Part shown: positions 34,248 through 42,789 of the stretch, piece after piece | Numbering within the stretch: the stretch's first letter is position 1 | Layout of the letters: every line of letters starts with the position of its first letter | Source: JACQQW01 sp964520655 | GTDB taxonomy: Bacteria; Omnitrophota; Gorgyraeia; Zapsychrales; Fredricksoniimonadaceae | Assembly (NCBI GenBank): GCA_964520655.1 | Contig: CAZFNI010000009.1 | Location: forward strand, 1-64,000 | Length of the DNA: 64,000 nucleotides | Reading direction: 5' to 3' | The notes under the pieces: generated by a model | Databases searched by the model: none | Seen by the model: the letters and a program-made list of their open reading frames with translations, nothing else | What the model was told of the DNA's origin: nothing | Program-made: the position numbers and the translations under genes

Positions 34248-34694
34248 TTAATATAAGAATAATGCCCAGAATATGCCGAATAAAAACCCGCCGATCACCT
34301 GTATCGGCGTATGACCAACCAATTCCTTAAGCCGTTTTTCCTCGATCTGGCCTTTCCAGTAAATGTCGTCCATCATTTTATTGAGGATGGAAGCCTGGTG
34401 CCCGGTCGCGCGCCTGACCCCCTGGGCGTCGAACATGGTGACCATGGCAAAGGCCGCCGCTACCGCGAAAACCGCCGAATTAAACCCCTGCTGCAGCCCA
34501 ACACATGTGGCCAACGCCGAAGCCCCGGCTGCGTGGCTGGAGGGCATGCCTCCGGTATTAAGCAGCCAGCGGAAATTAAACCTCTTTTCCTTAAAAAAAC
34601 CGGTAATGACCTTGGCTACCTGAGCCAAACACCACACCATCAGGGTGATCAAAAAGATCTTATTATGCGCGATTTCCGGCCAAAAAGTATGCAA
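34248..34694 (-). CDS. Divergent PAP2-family membrane protein (YuiD/DUF212), TTG start
   Basis: The 148-residue membrane protein has the DUF212 signature GGMPSSHAAGASALAT and FDAQGVRRATGHQA, with about four hydrophobic segments. It is related to acid phosphatases of the PAP2 class but its substrate is unknown. The start is TTG at 34694 with AAGG upstream, and a perfect TATAAT at 34726-34721 gives a leader of about 20 nt. It precedes the L,D-transpeptidase gene by 12 nt and may be cotranscribed with it. Confidence 0.85.
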   Translation of the reverse strand: MHTFWPEIAHNKIFLITLMVWCLAQVAKVITGFFKEKRFNFRWLLNTGGMPSSHAAGASALATCVGLQQGFNSAVFAVAAAFAMVTMFDAQGVRRATGHQASILNKMMDDIYWKGQIEEKRLKELVGHTPIQVIGGFLFGIFWALFLY

Positions 34695-34776
34695 TTGTCT
34701 TGCCTTATCGAATGAACCTTATTATAAACATGCACCATTATATTATTAGAGTACAAAAAAGCAAGCAAACAAAGCC

Positions 34777-35523
34777 TTAGGGTGCACTTTTAATATGGAA
34801 TCCCGGCAAATGAGCCCTAGTATTGATGGAAATGCGTTTGACTGGCCCAGAATATGTGTATAATTCGGCAATATCCGCAGCCGACAAAGCTCTGTCATAC
34901 ACCCTGACCTCATCAATGGTCCCCGTAAAATACTGATCGCCGCCATTGACCCCGTTGGATCCAATCGTACGCAGCTGATATGTATCCGCCTGTGCGACAT
35001 CGAGATATAACCGATTAGCGGTGCCGTTATCCACATAAAGGTCTGCCTTATTTGACGCATTTCTAGTTAAGGTGATCATGTGCCAAGTGTTAACTGCTGG
35101 CACTGCTATGGTTGTATCGCTGTCGGATAGAAGGCGAATAAAGAAACTCCCGCCTGACATTCCAATCTTCCTCCCGCCGCCAGATGAACCCGTAGTATCA
35201 CCCATAATGATCCCTGTCTGGGCATTATTGGCTGTTTTATACCAAAAAGACATTGTGAAGGCGCCTGTTAATGGGATCTCAGTGAACGCGATATATTCTG
35301 TGCCGCTAAAACTGCGGCAATTGTTGAGATGACAACCAGCACTTAATATTGTTGTCCCGTTGGCGGTGCCGGTATTATTATTGCTGCTGGAGTCAATGGC
35401 ATTGCCGGAGGATTCATCGAATTTCCACCAGCCGACAAGGTTTGTCGTGATGTTCGCATGGAGGATAGATGCGCCCAACAATAACGATACCGTCAGTAAT
35501 ATGCCGCATTTGACCAAGTTCAT
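34777..35523 (-). CDS. Secreted LamG-like (concanavalin A fold) protein
   Basis: The 248-residue exported protein has a signal peptide to about residue 23. A single LamG/Laminin_G_3 domain follows (about 28-225), recognised by LVGWWKFDESSGNAIDSS at the start, FTMSFWYKT in the middle, and the closing GTIDEVRVYDRALSAADIAELY. The last 20 residues are basic and do not continue the fold. Such domains bind carbohydrates or cell-surface ligands. The protein is short for the class, in which LamG is usually fused to other modules, so it may be a truncated copy. Confidence 0.82.
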   Translation of the reverse strand: MNLVKCGILLTVSLLLGASILHANITTNLVGWWKFDESSGNAIDSSSNNNTGTANGTTILSAGCHLNNCRSFSGTEYIAFTEIPLTGAFTMSFWYKTANNAQTGIIMGDTTGSSGGGRKIGMSGGSFFIRLLSDSDTTIAVPAVNTWHMITLTRNASNKADLYVDNGTANRLYLDVAQADTYQLRTIGSNGVNGGDQYFTGTIDEVRVYDRALSAADIAELYTYSGPVKRISINTRAHLPGFHIKSAP

Positions 35524-35544
35524 TCTAAACGCTCGCTTTGATTA

Positions 35545-35563
35545 AATAGTGACAGGCACTATT
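35545..35563. repeat. REP-like palindrome AATAGTG-5-CACTATT
   Basis: A perfect 7-bp inverted repeat, AATAGTG at 35545-35551 and CACTATT at 35557-35563, surrounds ACAGG. It lies between the Nramp stop and the LamG gene. The core GTGACAGGCACT resembles short palindromes I associate with REP elements and RAYT transposases in other bacteria, but only one copy is in this window. It could also be a weak terminator or an operator. Confidence 0.4.
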
Positions 35564-35575
35564 GATGACTATTGA

Positions 35576-36856
35576 TCAATGAGGAAGAAATAGCTTTTGG
35601 AAAAAACCCATCGCGGGCGAGATCACCAGCATGCTTGATAGGATCACGACAATGCCGGTGGTCGTCCAGGCGACCGCGTTCTGGAACCGATTATTGACCT
35701 TATCCCCCATGATCTGCGGGTTATTGACCATCAGGATCATGGAGATCAGCACGACCGGAAGTAATAAGGCATTGATGATCTGCGTCCAGATGGAGATACT
35801 GATCAAAGGCGCGTTGGGGATCAAGATCAAGATCACGGAGATGACAAGGATAAACCCGAACAGCGTATAGAATTGCGGGGCCTGGTCAGGGCGCTTGTCA
35901 ATGCCGGCTTCAAACCCGAAAGCCTCACAAATATAGAAAGCGGTCGCCAGCGGTAAAATTGTCGCGGAAAAAACAGAAGCGACAAAAAGACCAAAAGCGA
36001 ATAGTTCCGCCGCCAATACCCCCGCCAAAGGTTTTAAGGCCATGGCCGCGTCCTTGGCCTCCTCGATCATAATGCCGTTCTGATGCAGCGTCGCGGCGCA
36101 GGAGATCATGATGAACAGCGCGACCGTGATCGTCGCCACACAACCAACCACCACGTCCCAGAACGCGAACTTATAGTCTTCTTCCCTCAAGCCTTTTTCA
36201 ATGACCGCGCTTTGCATGTAAAACTGCATCCAGGGAGCGATCGTCGTACCAATGATCCCTAAGACCATGCTCAGATAATCTTTCGTCATCGGGATGTCCG
36301 GATGGATGACCGCGTGGCCAATGTCCTGCCAATTCGGTTTGGCCATGAGCGCTGAAACGATATAAGACAATAGACAGACACTAAACAATAAGAATATCCG
36401 CTCCGCCAGCTTATAATTGCCTTTGGTCACCAGGATCCACACCCCCATCGCGGTCAGGGGAACGGAAATATATTTGCTGATACCAAAAACATTCATGGAA
36501 CCGGCGATACCGGCGAATTCGGTCGCGGTGTTACCGATGTCTGCGATCAACAACCCCAAAAAGATCCAAAATGTCACCTTGACGCCAAAATTCTCGCGGA
36601 TCAGATCCGCCAGGCCTTTACCGGTAAAGACCCCCATGCGCAAATTGATCTCCTGGACGACAAGCAACGCGATAAACGCGGGGATCAGTGTCCAGATCAA
36701 ATTATAGCCGTACATCGCGCCAGCGACGGAATAGGTGGTGATCCCGCCCGCGTCATTATCCACGCTGCCGGTGATGATGCCAGGACCTAAGATCGCCAGG
36801 AATAAAAAGAAGTTCTTAAGCGCAGGGTTCTCTTTGATCTTATCGATAAATCGCAT
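35576..36856 (-). CDS. Nramp-family divalent metal transporter with atypical metal site
   Basis: The 426-residue protein has about 11 membrane segments of the Nramp/LeuT fold. The first helix motif, normally DPGN, reads SVDNDAGG (D33, N34, D35, A36). The sixth-helix MPH-type motif reads GTTIAPWMQFY, with Ala207 where canonical transporters have the metal-coordinating Met. In canonical Nramp proteins that Met discriminates transition metals from calcium and magnesium. The protein therefore belongs to a divergent clade whose substrate cannot be assumed to be manganese or iron. It is transcribed alone, divergent from comM. Confidence 0.85.
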   Translation of the reverse strand: MRFIDKIKENPALKNFFLFLAILGPGIITGSVDNDAGGITTYSVAGAMYGYNLIWTLIPAFIALLVVQEINLRMGVFTGKGLADLIRENFGVKVTFWIFLGLLIADIGNTATEFAGIAGSMNVFGISKYISVPLTAMGVWILVTKGNYKLAERIFLLFSVCLLSYIVSALMAKPNWQDIGHAVIHPDIPMTKDYLSMVLGIIGTTIAPWMQFYMQSAVIEKGLREEDYKFAFWDVVVGCVATITVALFIMISCAATLHQNGIMIEEAKDAAMALKPLAGVLAAELFAFGLFVASVFSATILPLATAFYICEAFGFEAGIDKRPDQAPQFYTLFGFILVISVILILIPNAPLISISIWTQIINALLLPVVLISMILMVNNPQIMGDKVNNRFQNAVAWTTTGIVVILSSMLVISPAMGFFQKLFLPH

Positions 36857-36914
36857 GGGGTTATCTTATCAGATTATCTTTAATCCGCAACCGTTACCAG
36901 GCCCAAAATGACCA

Positions 36915-36943
36915 TTGACGCTGCTGTGCTATTTTGATATCGT
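36915..36943 (+). promoter_or_regulatory. Promoter of comM
   Basis: TTGACG (36915-36920, five of six) and TATCGT (36938-36943, four of six) are 17 nt apart. The leader to the ATG at 37003 is about 53 nt and contains a CCTCTG/CAGAGG hairpin. No Shine-Dalgarno sequence is seen immediately before the start. Confidence 0.55.
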
Positions 36944-37002
36944 GAATACTTCGATCACCCTCTGCCCCCAGAGGCAACCATCAATTCCCCCGCTTAAAAC
37001 CT

Positions 37003-38499
37003 ATGATCTCGAAAATCTTGTCGTTTGCCCTGTTGGGGCTGGATGCCGTACCCATCACCATTGAAGCGGACATCTGCGACGGGCTACCCTCTTTTACCAT
37101 TGTCGGCCTGCCTGACAATGCCGTCAAAGAAAGCCGCGAACGCGTGCGTTCCGCGATCCACAACAGCGGACATCTATTCCCGCAGGGACGCATCACGATC
37201 AACCTCTCCCCTGCGGACATTAAAAAAGAAGGCCCGTGTTTCGACCTGCCGATCGCGTTAAGCATCTTGTGTGCCGGCGGGCTCATCAACCCGGAGGCCT
37301 TGAAACATTACGCATTTATCGGCGAACTTTCATTAGACGGCGGCGTGCTTGGCATACGCGGTGCTTTGTCCTTTGCCCTGGGTGCAGACCCTTCGAAACT
37401 TCGCGGCATTTTTCTGCCTAAAAGCAATGCCGCTGAAGCTGCAATGGCGGAACACCTGCCGGTTTTTGCTGTCACCAATTTAAACGATGTCCTTCAGGCC
37501 TTTAACGACCCCGCTCTTTTGATCCCATTTAAATCCCCGACTTTAACGGGCGTTCATTATAAAACGTCATCCTCAATGGACTTTGCCGACGTGAAAGGCC
37601 AGTCCCACGTCAAACGTGGTCTTGAGATCGCCGCCGCAGGCGGCCATAATGTGCTGTTGATAGGTCCCCCGGGCAGCGGCAAGACCATGCTGGCCAAACG
37701 CATGACGACCATCCTGCCACCGCTCTCAAAAGATGAAGCGCTGAAAGTGACCCAGATCTATTCCGCTGCGGGGCTGCTGAAAAACAATACGATCGCAAGC
37801 GCAAGACCCTTCCGCAGCCCTCACCATACAGCCTCAGACATCGCGTTGATCGGCGGGGGCATGCACCCCCGGCCGGGCGAAGTAAGCCTTGCCCATCACG
37901 GCATTCTTTTTTTAGATGAGATGCCGGAATTCAACCGGAATACATTAGAGGTCTTGCGCCAACCCTTGGAAGATCATCATGTCACGATCTCCCGGGCAGC
38001 ACGCAGCATTCAATTCCCGGCTAAATTCATTCTCGTGGCCGCAATGAACCCCTGTCCGTGCGGATGGCGTTTGGGCGGACGCAAGCCCTGCCGCTGCTCT
38101 GCCCTTGAGGTCAACCGCTACATGGGTAAAATATCCGGCCCTCTGCTAGACCGCATTGACCTGCACATTGAGGTCAACGCCGTTAACAGTTTTGATCTTT
38201 TGAGTATCAAACGCGGCGAATCTTCGCTTGCGATCAAACAACGCACCACGGCTGTCCATGATCAACAGCGGCAAAGAGACGCAGCCAATACGTCTGGCAT
38301 TCACCCGGATCTTGCACTTGCAAGCGATGCCCAGACCCTTCTGTCTGCGGCAAGCGAAAAGCTTTGTCTTTCCGGCCGGGCCCATGACAAGATCATCCGC
38401 GTCGCCCGCACCATCGCCGATCTGGCCGGGCAGCCCGCGATCGGCCCCGCGCACATCGCTGAAGCCGTCAGCTACCGGGCTCTGGACAAAACCCTGTAA
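37003..38499 (+). CDS. comM: ComM/YifB family AAA+ ATPase
   Basis: The 498-residue protein has the N-terminal ChlI-like domain (FALLGLDAVPITIEADI and GLPDNAVKESRERVRSA), a central AAA+ Mg-chelatase-type ATPase with Walker A GPPGSGKTMLAKR and Walker B FLDEMPEF, and the Cys-rich MNPCPCGWRLGGRKPCRC motif. ComM is a hexameric helicase that promotes branch migration during natural transformation. With the pilin gene at 52087, it is one of two hints that DNA uptake may exist here, though no com locus is in the window. It heads the signalling cassette that follows. Confidence 0.92.
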   Translation: MISKILSFALLGLDAVPITIEADICDGLPSFTIVGLPDNAVKESRERVRSAIHNSGHLFPQGRITINLSPADIKKEGPCFDLPIALSILCAGGLINPEALKHYAFIGELSLDGGVLGIRGALSFALGADPSKLRGIFLPKSNAAEAAMAEHLPVFAVTNLNDVLQAFNDPALLIPFKSPTLTGVHYKTSSSMDFADVKGQSHVKRGLEIAAAGGHNVLLIGPPGSGKTMLAKRMTTILPPLSKDEALKVTQIYSAAGLLKNNTIASARPFRSPHHTASDIALIGGGMHPRPGEVSLAHHGILFLDEMPEFNRNTLEVLRQPLEDHHVTISRAARSIQFPAKFILVAAMNPCPCGWRLGGRKPCRCSALEVNRYMGKISGPLLDRIDLHIEVNAVNSFDLLSIKRGESSLAIKQRTTAVHDQQRQRDAANTSGIHPDLALASDAQTLLSAASEKLCLSGRAHDKIIRVARTIADLAGQPAIGPAHIAEAVSYRALDKTL

Positions 38500-38570
38500 T
38501 GATCCATCACCAGCCTTGAAATGTGCATAACGGCCCCTATAATGGTATTATTTACGTTAAAGGACCGTGT

Positions 38571-38945
38571 ATGAAGATCTTGCTGATCGATGATGATCCA
38601 GACATGTGCGCGCTGACCGCGAAGGTCTTAAAGACCTCCGGGCACGACGTTGCGGCTTTCGTGCAAAGCGCCCCCGGCATTGCCTATGCCAAAGCCAATG
38701 CGTTAAACCTGATCTTGATGGACATCATGCTGCCGGGATTAAGCGGACCGGAGATCGTCCAGTCCTTTCAACAAGATGCTGTCCTTAAGACCGTGCCTGT
38801 TGTCTTTCTGACCGGACTTGTCACTGGCAGCGAAAAGAATTTACAAAATGAAGGGATCTCTGTCGGGGCGATCAAATACCCAACGCTTGGCAAACCATAC
38901 GAGATCGACCAGCTTCTCTTGACAGTGAAGAAATACGCGAAATAA
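38571..38945 (+). CDS. Single-domain response regulator
   Basis: The start at ATG 38571 follows AAAGGA and puts the receiver at the N-terminus (MKILLIDDDPDM), giving 124 residues; a longer frame from 38523 lacks support. The acidic pocket DDD (7-9), phosphoacceptor Asp51 in ILMDIMLPG, a switch Thr in VVFLTG and Lys in LGKPYE are all present. There is no output domain, so it would act by protein interaction, possibly as a phosphate relay for the kinase encoded 10 nt downstream. Confidence 0.9.
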   Translation: MKILLIDDDPDMCALTAKVLKTSGHDVAAFVQSAPGIAYAKANALNLILMDIMLPGLSGPEIVQSFQQDAVLKTVPVVFLTGLVTGSEKNLQNEGISVGAIKYPTLGKPYEIDQLLLTVKKYAK

Positions 38946-38955
38946 CGGAGACACC

Positions 38956-40074
38956 ATGGCCAAAGAAAAACAGGTCCTATTTTTTGACGACGACAATAAT
39001 GCCTTAAATGAGATCACTCATCTGTTCCGGGACGAACCCTACGCGGTCGCGACCGCTAACAGCGTTGACCGCGCCATGGATATCCTGCGCAATGAAAAGA
39101 TCAAGGTCATTGTCTGCAGCCAGCGCATGCGGGAGATCGAAGGCGTCAAGTTCCTGCAGGACGTAAAGGCCTATTTCCCCGATGTTGTCCGCATCCTCAT
39201 GGCCGCCTATACCGATTTTGCCTCCGCGGAATACGCGATCAATAAAGGGGAAGTGTACCGCTTTATCAGTAAACCATGGAAAGACACAGAATTAGTCTCC
39301 ATCATTCGCCGCGCCATCGAACATTTTGACCTGATCCTGCGCGCGGAACAGACCAATTTGAAACTCAAGGCCATGTACGAGGTCCAGCGCGAATTCACCT
39401 CCACCGTCTCGCACGAGCTGCGCACGCCGCTAGCCTCGATCAAGACCGCGATCGACTTAGTCGTCATGAAAACTTTGGGGGACATCAATAAGGAACAGGC
39501 CGAAGTCCTGCGCCGCGCCAAAAAGAATGTCGACCGCTTAAAGCGCCTGATCGACGACATCCTGGACTTGACCAAGATGGAATCAGGTAAATTGCAAATG
39601 AACTTCATGCTCAATGATATCAACCGCTCGATCAAAGAAGTCGTCGAAGCGCAAAAAGACGTCGCCCAAAGCCGCGGGCTGTACTTAAGGACGCAGCTGG
39701 ACAACCACATCAGCCCGACCGCCTTTGACAGCGACCGTATCATCCAGGTGGTCAACAACTTGGTCAGCAATGCGATCAAGTTCACCAAACGCGGCGGCAT
39801 TGTCATCAAGACATCCAAACATGAAGAAGAGAACTGCATCTTAGTCAGTGTGATCGACACTGGTAAAGGCATTGCTGAAGAAGACCTGCCGAAGCTTTTC
39901 CAAAAATTCCATCAGATCGAGTCCGCGGAAGCCAATGAAGAAGGCGGCACTGGCCTGGGACTCGCCATCTGCAAAGAGATCATTACCCGCCACGGCGGAT
40001 CAACTTGGGCGGAATCCGTCCTGGATAAGGGGACCACATTCCATTTCACCCTCCCTCTCCAAACACAGAAATAG
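38956..40074 (+). CDS. Sensor histidine kinase with N-terminal degenerate receiver domain
   Basis: The 372-residue protein combines a receiver-like domain (about 5-120), HisKA (FTSTVSHELRTPLASI, about 140-205) and HATPase_c (NLVSNAIKFTKRG, DTGKGI, GGTGLGLAI, to 368). In the receiver the phosphoacceptor Asp of the usual ISDQRM is Ser55 (VCSQRM), and the switch Thr is Ala (LMAAYTD). The Lys is kept (SKPWKD). The domain cannot be phosphorylated in the normal way and probably works as a ligand or protein sensor. There are no membrane segments, so the kinase is cytoplasmic. Its neighbours are likely partners. Confidence 0.92.
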   Translation: MAKEKQVLFFDDDNNALNEITHLFRDEPYAVATANSVDRAMDILRNEKIKVIVCSQRMREIEGVKFLQDVKAYFPDVVRILMAAYTDFASAEYAINKGEVYRFISKPWKDTELVSIIRRAIEHFDLILRAEQTNLKLKAMYEVQREFTSTVSHELRTPLASIKTAIDLVVMKTLGDINKEQAEVLRRAKKNVDRLKRLIDDILDLTKMESGKLQMNFMLNDINRSIKEVVEAQKDVAQSRGLYLRTQLDNHISPTAFDSDRIIQVVNNLVSNAIKFTKRGGIVIKTSKHEEENCILVSVIDTGKGIAEEDLPKLFQKFHQIESAEANEEGGTGLGLAICKEIITRHGGSTWAESVLDKGTTFHFTLPLQTQK

Positions 40075-40080
40075 TCCTAT

Positions 40081-40869
40081 ATGAGCGAGAATTCACAAAA
40101 AACAATTTTAGTCATTGATGATGAGATCGACCTGCAGCAATTAGTCAAGATCGCGCTCAAATCCAAAGGGTATAAGATCGAGACCGCTAATAACGGCCTG
40201 GAAGGCTTGGCGAAATTAAAGACCCTTAGCCCTGACCTGATCATTCTGGACCTGAACATGCCAAAAATGGGCGGACTGGAATTCTACCAGAAGATCTGTG
40301 ACAAGAACAATCAGCCCAAATACCCTGTCTTTATCCTTTCCGCCCGCGCGAACATGACCCAGCTGTTCAAGGATTTCAACATCGACGGGTTCATGACCAA
40401 ACCCTTTGAGATCGACGAGTTATTGGAAGAGATCGACACGATCATCCGCAAAAAAGCGAACCCCATCAAAAAGATCCATGTCAGAGGCGAAGACCGCGCC
40501 CCCAGGGTCTTTATCGTTGAGAACGACCAGGAGGCGCTAAAAAAGATCGGCCTTATTTTCCTTAACAGCGGCTATATCGTCAGCTCCGCGCCCGACGGCA
40601 CCGATGCGATCGAAAAGATCTACGACACCTTGCCGGACATTATTCTTGTTAAACTATCATTAACCGACATTTCCGGGGACCTGGTCATTTTACAGCTTAA
40701 ACGCATGATCAAGACCCAGCATATCAAATGCATCCTCTTTGTCAGTTATGTCGCCGAGATCACGGTCGTCGTTGACAAGATCAGCCGCAAAGAAGGGATA
40801 GACCGCTTCGTCCAATATTCCAATGTCCAGCAGCTGATCAATGCCGCTAATGAACTCCTGGGGATCTAG
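40081..40869 (+). CDS. Tandem receiver protein, second receiver degenerate
   Basis: The 262-residue protein has two receivers in tandem. The first (about 7-122) is complete: acidic pair DDE, Asp57 in IILDLNMPK, Ser in ILSA, and Lys in MTKPFE. The second (about 141-260) aligns over its length, but the phosphoacceptor is Lys191 (ILVKLSL), so it cannot accept phosphate. It follows the kinase by 6 nt. The simplest model is a kinase output in which receiver 1 is phosphorylated and receiver 2 conveys binding. There is no DNA-binding or enzymatic domain. Confidence 0.88.
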   Translation: MSENSQKTILVIDDEIDLQQLVKIALKSKGYKIETANNGLEGLAKLKTLSPDLIILDLNMPKMGGLEFYQKICDKNNQPKYPVFILSARANMTQLFKDFNIDGFMTKPFEIDELLEEIDTIIRKKANPIKKIHVRGEDRAPRVFIVENDQEALKKIGLIFLNSGYIVSSAPDGTDAIEKIYDTLPDIILVKLSLTDISGDLVILQLKRMIKTQHIKCILFVSYVAEITVVVDKISRKEGIDRFVQYSNVQQLINAANELLGI

Positions 40870-40870
40870 G

Positions 40871-41320
40871 ATGAGACCGGCCTGTCTGCAACAATTCATT
40901 CTGCTGGCTGTCCTTACCCTGTCTTCGCCTGTTCTTGCTTCCAAGACTTCCGCTCAGCCACCTTTGCCGGAACAGGTGCTTGTGCGCGTGCAGCAATACA
41001 AATTAATGCTTAAAGACGTCGAGCCGCGGCCCGCGAAGGCCATCATCGCGGAATTAGTGAACAGCGACCATCCGATGCTCAATTTGCAGATCAAGGAAGC
41101 TATGGCTAAAACGTTTACCGACATTGTCCGGGAACAGAACGTCGAGGGTGAGGGAAAAAGAAAGTGGCTCTACAGCATGGTGGCGCTTAACATGGCCAAT
41201 CTGCAGTTCGGCGGCTCATCTGGAAACAATCCGTTGAACACGATGATCCTTCGCAAGCTTAAAAAAAACCTGCCGCCGGAAGTCCTGACGCAAAAAGGTT
41301 TTCATATCTCGCTGGACTAA
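40871..41320 (+). CDS. Small secreted protein, unknown
   Basis: I start this gene at ATG 40871, directly after the tandem receiver stop, giving 149 residues with a clear signal peptide (MRPACLQQFILLAVLTL, cleavage near VLASK). A longer frame from 40841 would overlap the receiver gene and spoil the signal. The mature part is mostly helical and basic with no known motif. It contains RVQQYKLMLKDVEPRPAKAIIAEL. It probably belongs to the signalling operon. Convergent with the next gene, with 2 nt between the stop codons. Confidence 0.7.
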   Translation: MRPACLQQFILLAVLTLSSPVLASKTSAQPPLPEQVLVRVQQYKLMLKDVEPRPAKAIIAELVNSDHPMLNLQIKEAMAKTFTDIVREQNVEGEGKRKWLYSMVALNMANLQFGGSSGNNPLNTMILRKLKKNLPPEVLTQKGFHISLD

Positions 41321-41322
41321 AT

Positions 41323-42714
41323 TCACTGCACTTGCATCTTAGACAAGATCTCTGCGCGTGTTCGGCGGGCCTCGATTAGATCGGGATAGATCGAAAGCGC
41401 CTTATCGCAATCGGCGAGAGCCAGCGCGTATTCTCCCTTTTTGTCGTAAGCCACGCCCCTGTACCAATAGGCAAACGCCGTGCGCAGATCATGAGGATTG
41501 ACCTTGATGGCATGTGTCCACAAGGCAATATCATCCTTCCATACTTGTGTATACTGGGCTGTCTGTCCCGATAAGGACAATACATACGCAGATACCAGGA
41601 TAACCCCCAGCACCGCCATATGGCGGGAAGAACGCTCGATAGCCTTAAGCACCACAACTGCCAGCGCAAGCGCCGCGCCTATGCCGGCTAAATAGGTGTA
41701 GTGCTCCCCCACGAACCAGTTGTGCCAGATCAATTTCAGCGGCATAAGCATGTTGATCAAAAAGAAAAAGGCCCCGAACAACACCAGCCTGTCTTTTCTA
41801 AAGAACCAAAACACCAAATATCCTGCGGCGATCGTGACCGCCCAGGACCAATAGACCATCACTGGGAAATGACCGTCGATCTTGTGAGGGAACGGATACA
41901 TGCAGGAAAGATCGATCGGGAAAAACGTTTTGCTGATGTAAATAAGCAATGCGTGGAACGCCAACAACACTTTCTCTAACGGACCGGCGATCCTGGGATC
42001 GGTCGCGGAGAGTAAATGTGTATGCGGCATCATCCAGAAAAGATAATACGCCGCAGCTAAAAGAACATAGGGCCATTTCTCGACACATAACTTCATCCAG
42101 GTCCCCCGTTTTAAAAGAACATCGACGGCCAGCAGAACTGCCGGCAAGGTGATGGCCTGAGGTTTGGAGAATAACGCGCCCGCGAACAACAAACAGGACG
42201 CCATCATATACCCTCGCCCGTTATTTTTCTGAAAGGCCCTCACATAACAAACTAGCGCGCCCAGATAGAAGAAAGCATAGAGCACGTCTTTGCGTTCCGC
42301 GACCCAGGCCACCGACTCAACCCTTAAAGGATGAATGGAAAACAGCATCGCGGTCAAGAAGGCCAACGCTGTCCTGGCGCTTAGCAGATAGATCAAAACG
42401 AATACCAAAAGCGCATTGGCCGTATGCAGCAGAAGATTGTCAACATGGTAGATCCACGGTGAAGATCCAAAAAAATGATATTCAATGGCATAGGAGATAA
42501 ACGGCAGCGGAAAAATACCTCCGCCGTATAACTCATCAGCAATGATCTCTTGAAGATGGGCAGGACTTAAACCCTGGATGGTCGGGTTATGGGTGATGTA
42601 GATCGCATCATCATATCCCAGCAGCGTGTGATCAAGGCATGAAGAAAAAATAAGCAGCGTCCAAAGACACAGCACGCCCGCCCATAGAAGAGCTGTTTTG
42701 GTGTGTTGGGGCAT
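41323..42714 (-). CDS. Multi-spanning membrane glycosyltransferase-like protein with C-terminal TPR (TMTC-like)
   Basis: The protein has about nine to eleven membrane segments followed by a TPR-like tail (about 415-463, LRTAFAYWYRGVAYDKKGEYALALADCDKAL). The first periplasmic loop (GYDDAIYITHNPTIQGLSP) with its acidic pair resembles GT-C fold protein O-mannosyltransferases and the TMTC family. Catalysis is not shown. I choose ATG 42714, which has AAGGAG 12 nt upstream (463 residues); GTG at 42735 would add seven residues but has no ribosome-binding site. A role in surface glycosylation is plausible. Confidence 0.78.
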   Translation of the reverse strand: MPQHTKTALLWAGVLCLWTLLIFSSCLDHTLLGYDDAIYITHNPTIQGLSPAHLQEIIADELYGGGIFPLPFISYAIEYHFFGSSPWIYHVDNLLLHTANALLVFVLIYLLSARTALAFLTAMLFSIHPLRVESVAWVAERKDVLYAFFYLGALVCYVRAFQKNNGRGYMMASCLLFAGALFSKPQAITLPAVLLAVDVLLKRGTWMKLCVEKWPYVLLAAAYYLFWMMPHTHLLSATDPRIAGPLEKVLLAFHALLIYISKTFFPIDLSCMYPFPHKIDGHFPVMVYWSWAVTIAAGYLVFWFFRKDRLVLFGAFFFLINMLMPLKLIWHNWFVGEHYTYLAGIGAALALAVVVLKAIERSSRHMAVLGVILVSAYVLSLSGQTAQYTQVWKDDIALWTHAIKVNPHDLRTAFAYWYRGVAYDKKGEYALALADCDKALSIYPDLIEARRTRAEILSKMQVQ

Positions 42715-42789
42715 CAGCGATACATTCTCCTTCACAGGACAAACATATCATATCCCGATGCCTTCTGACCAGAGAGGATTACAAAATAA

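Noticed and set aside
34746..35060. Minus-strand frame overlapping the end of the LamG gene
   Set aside because: Out of frame with a convincing LamG domain and without domain features. It could mark a frameshift, but the LamG domain already closes normally.
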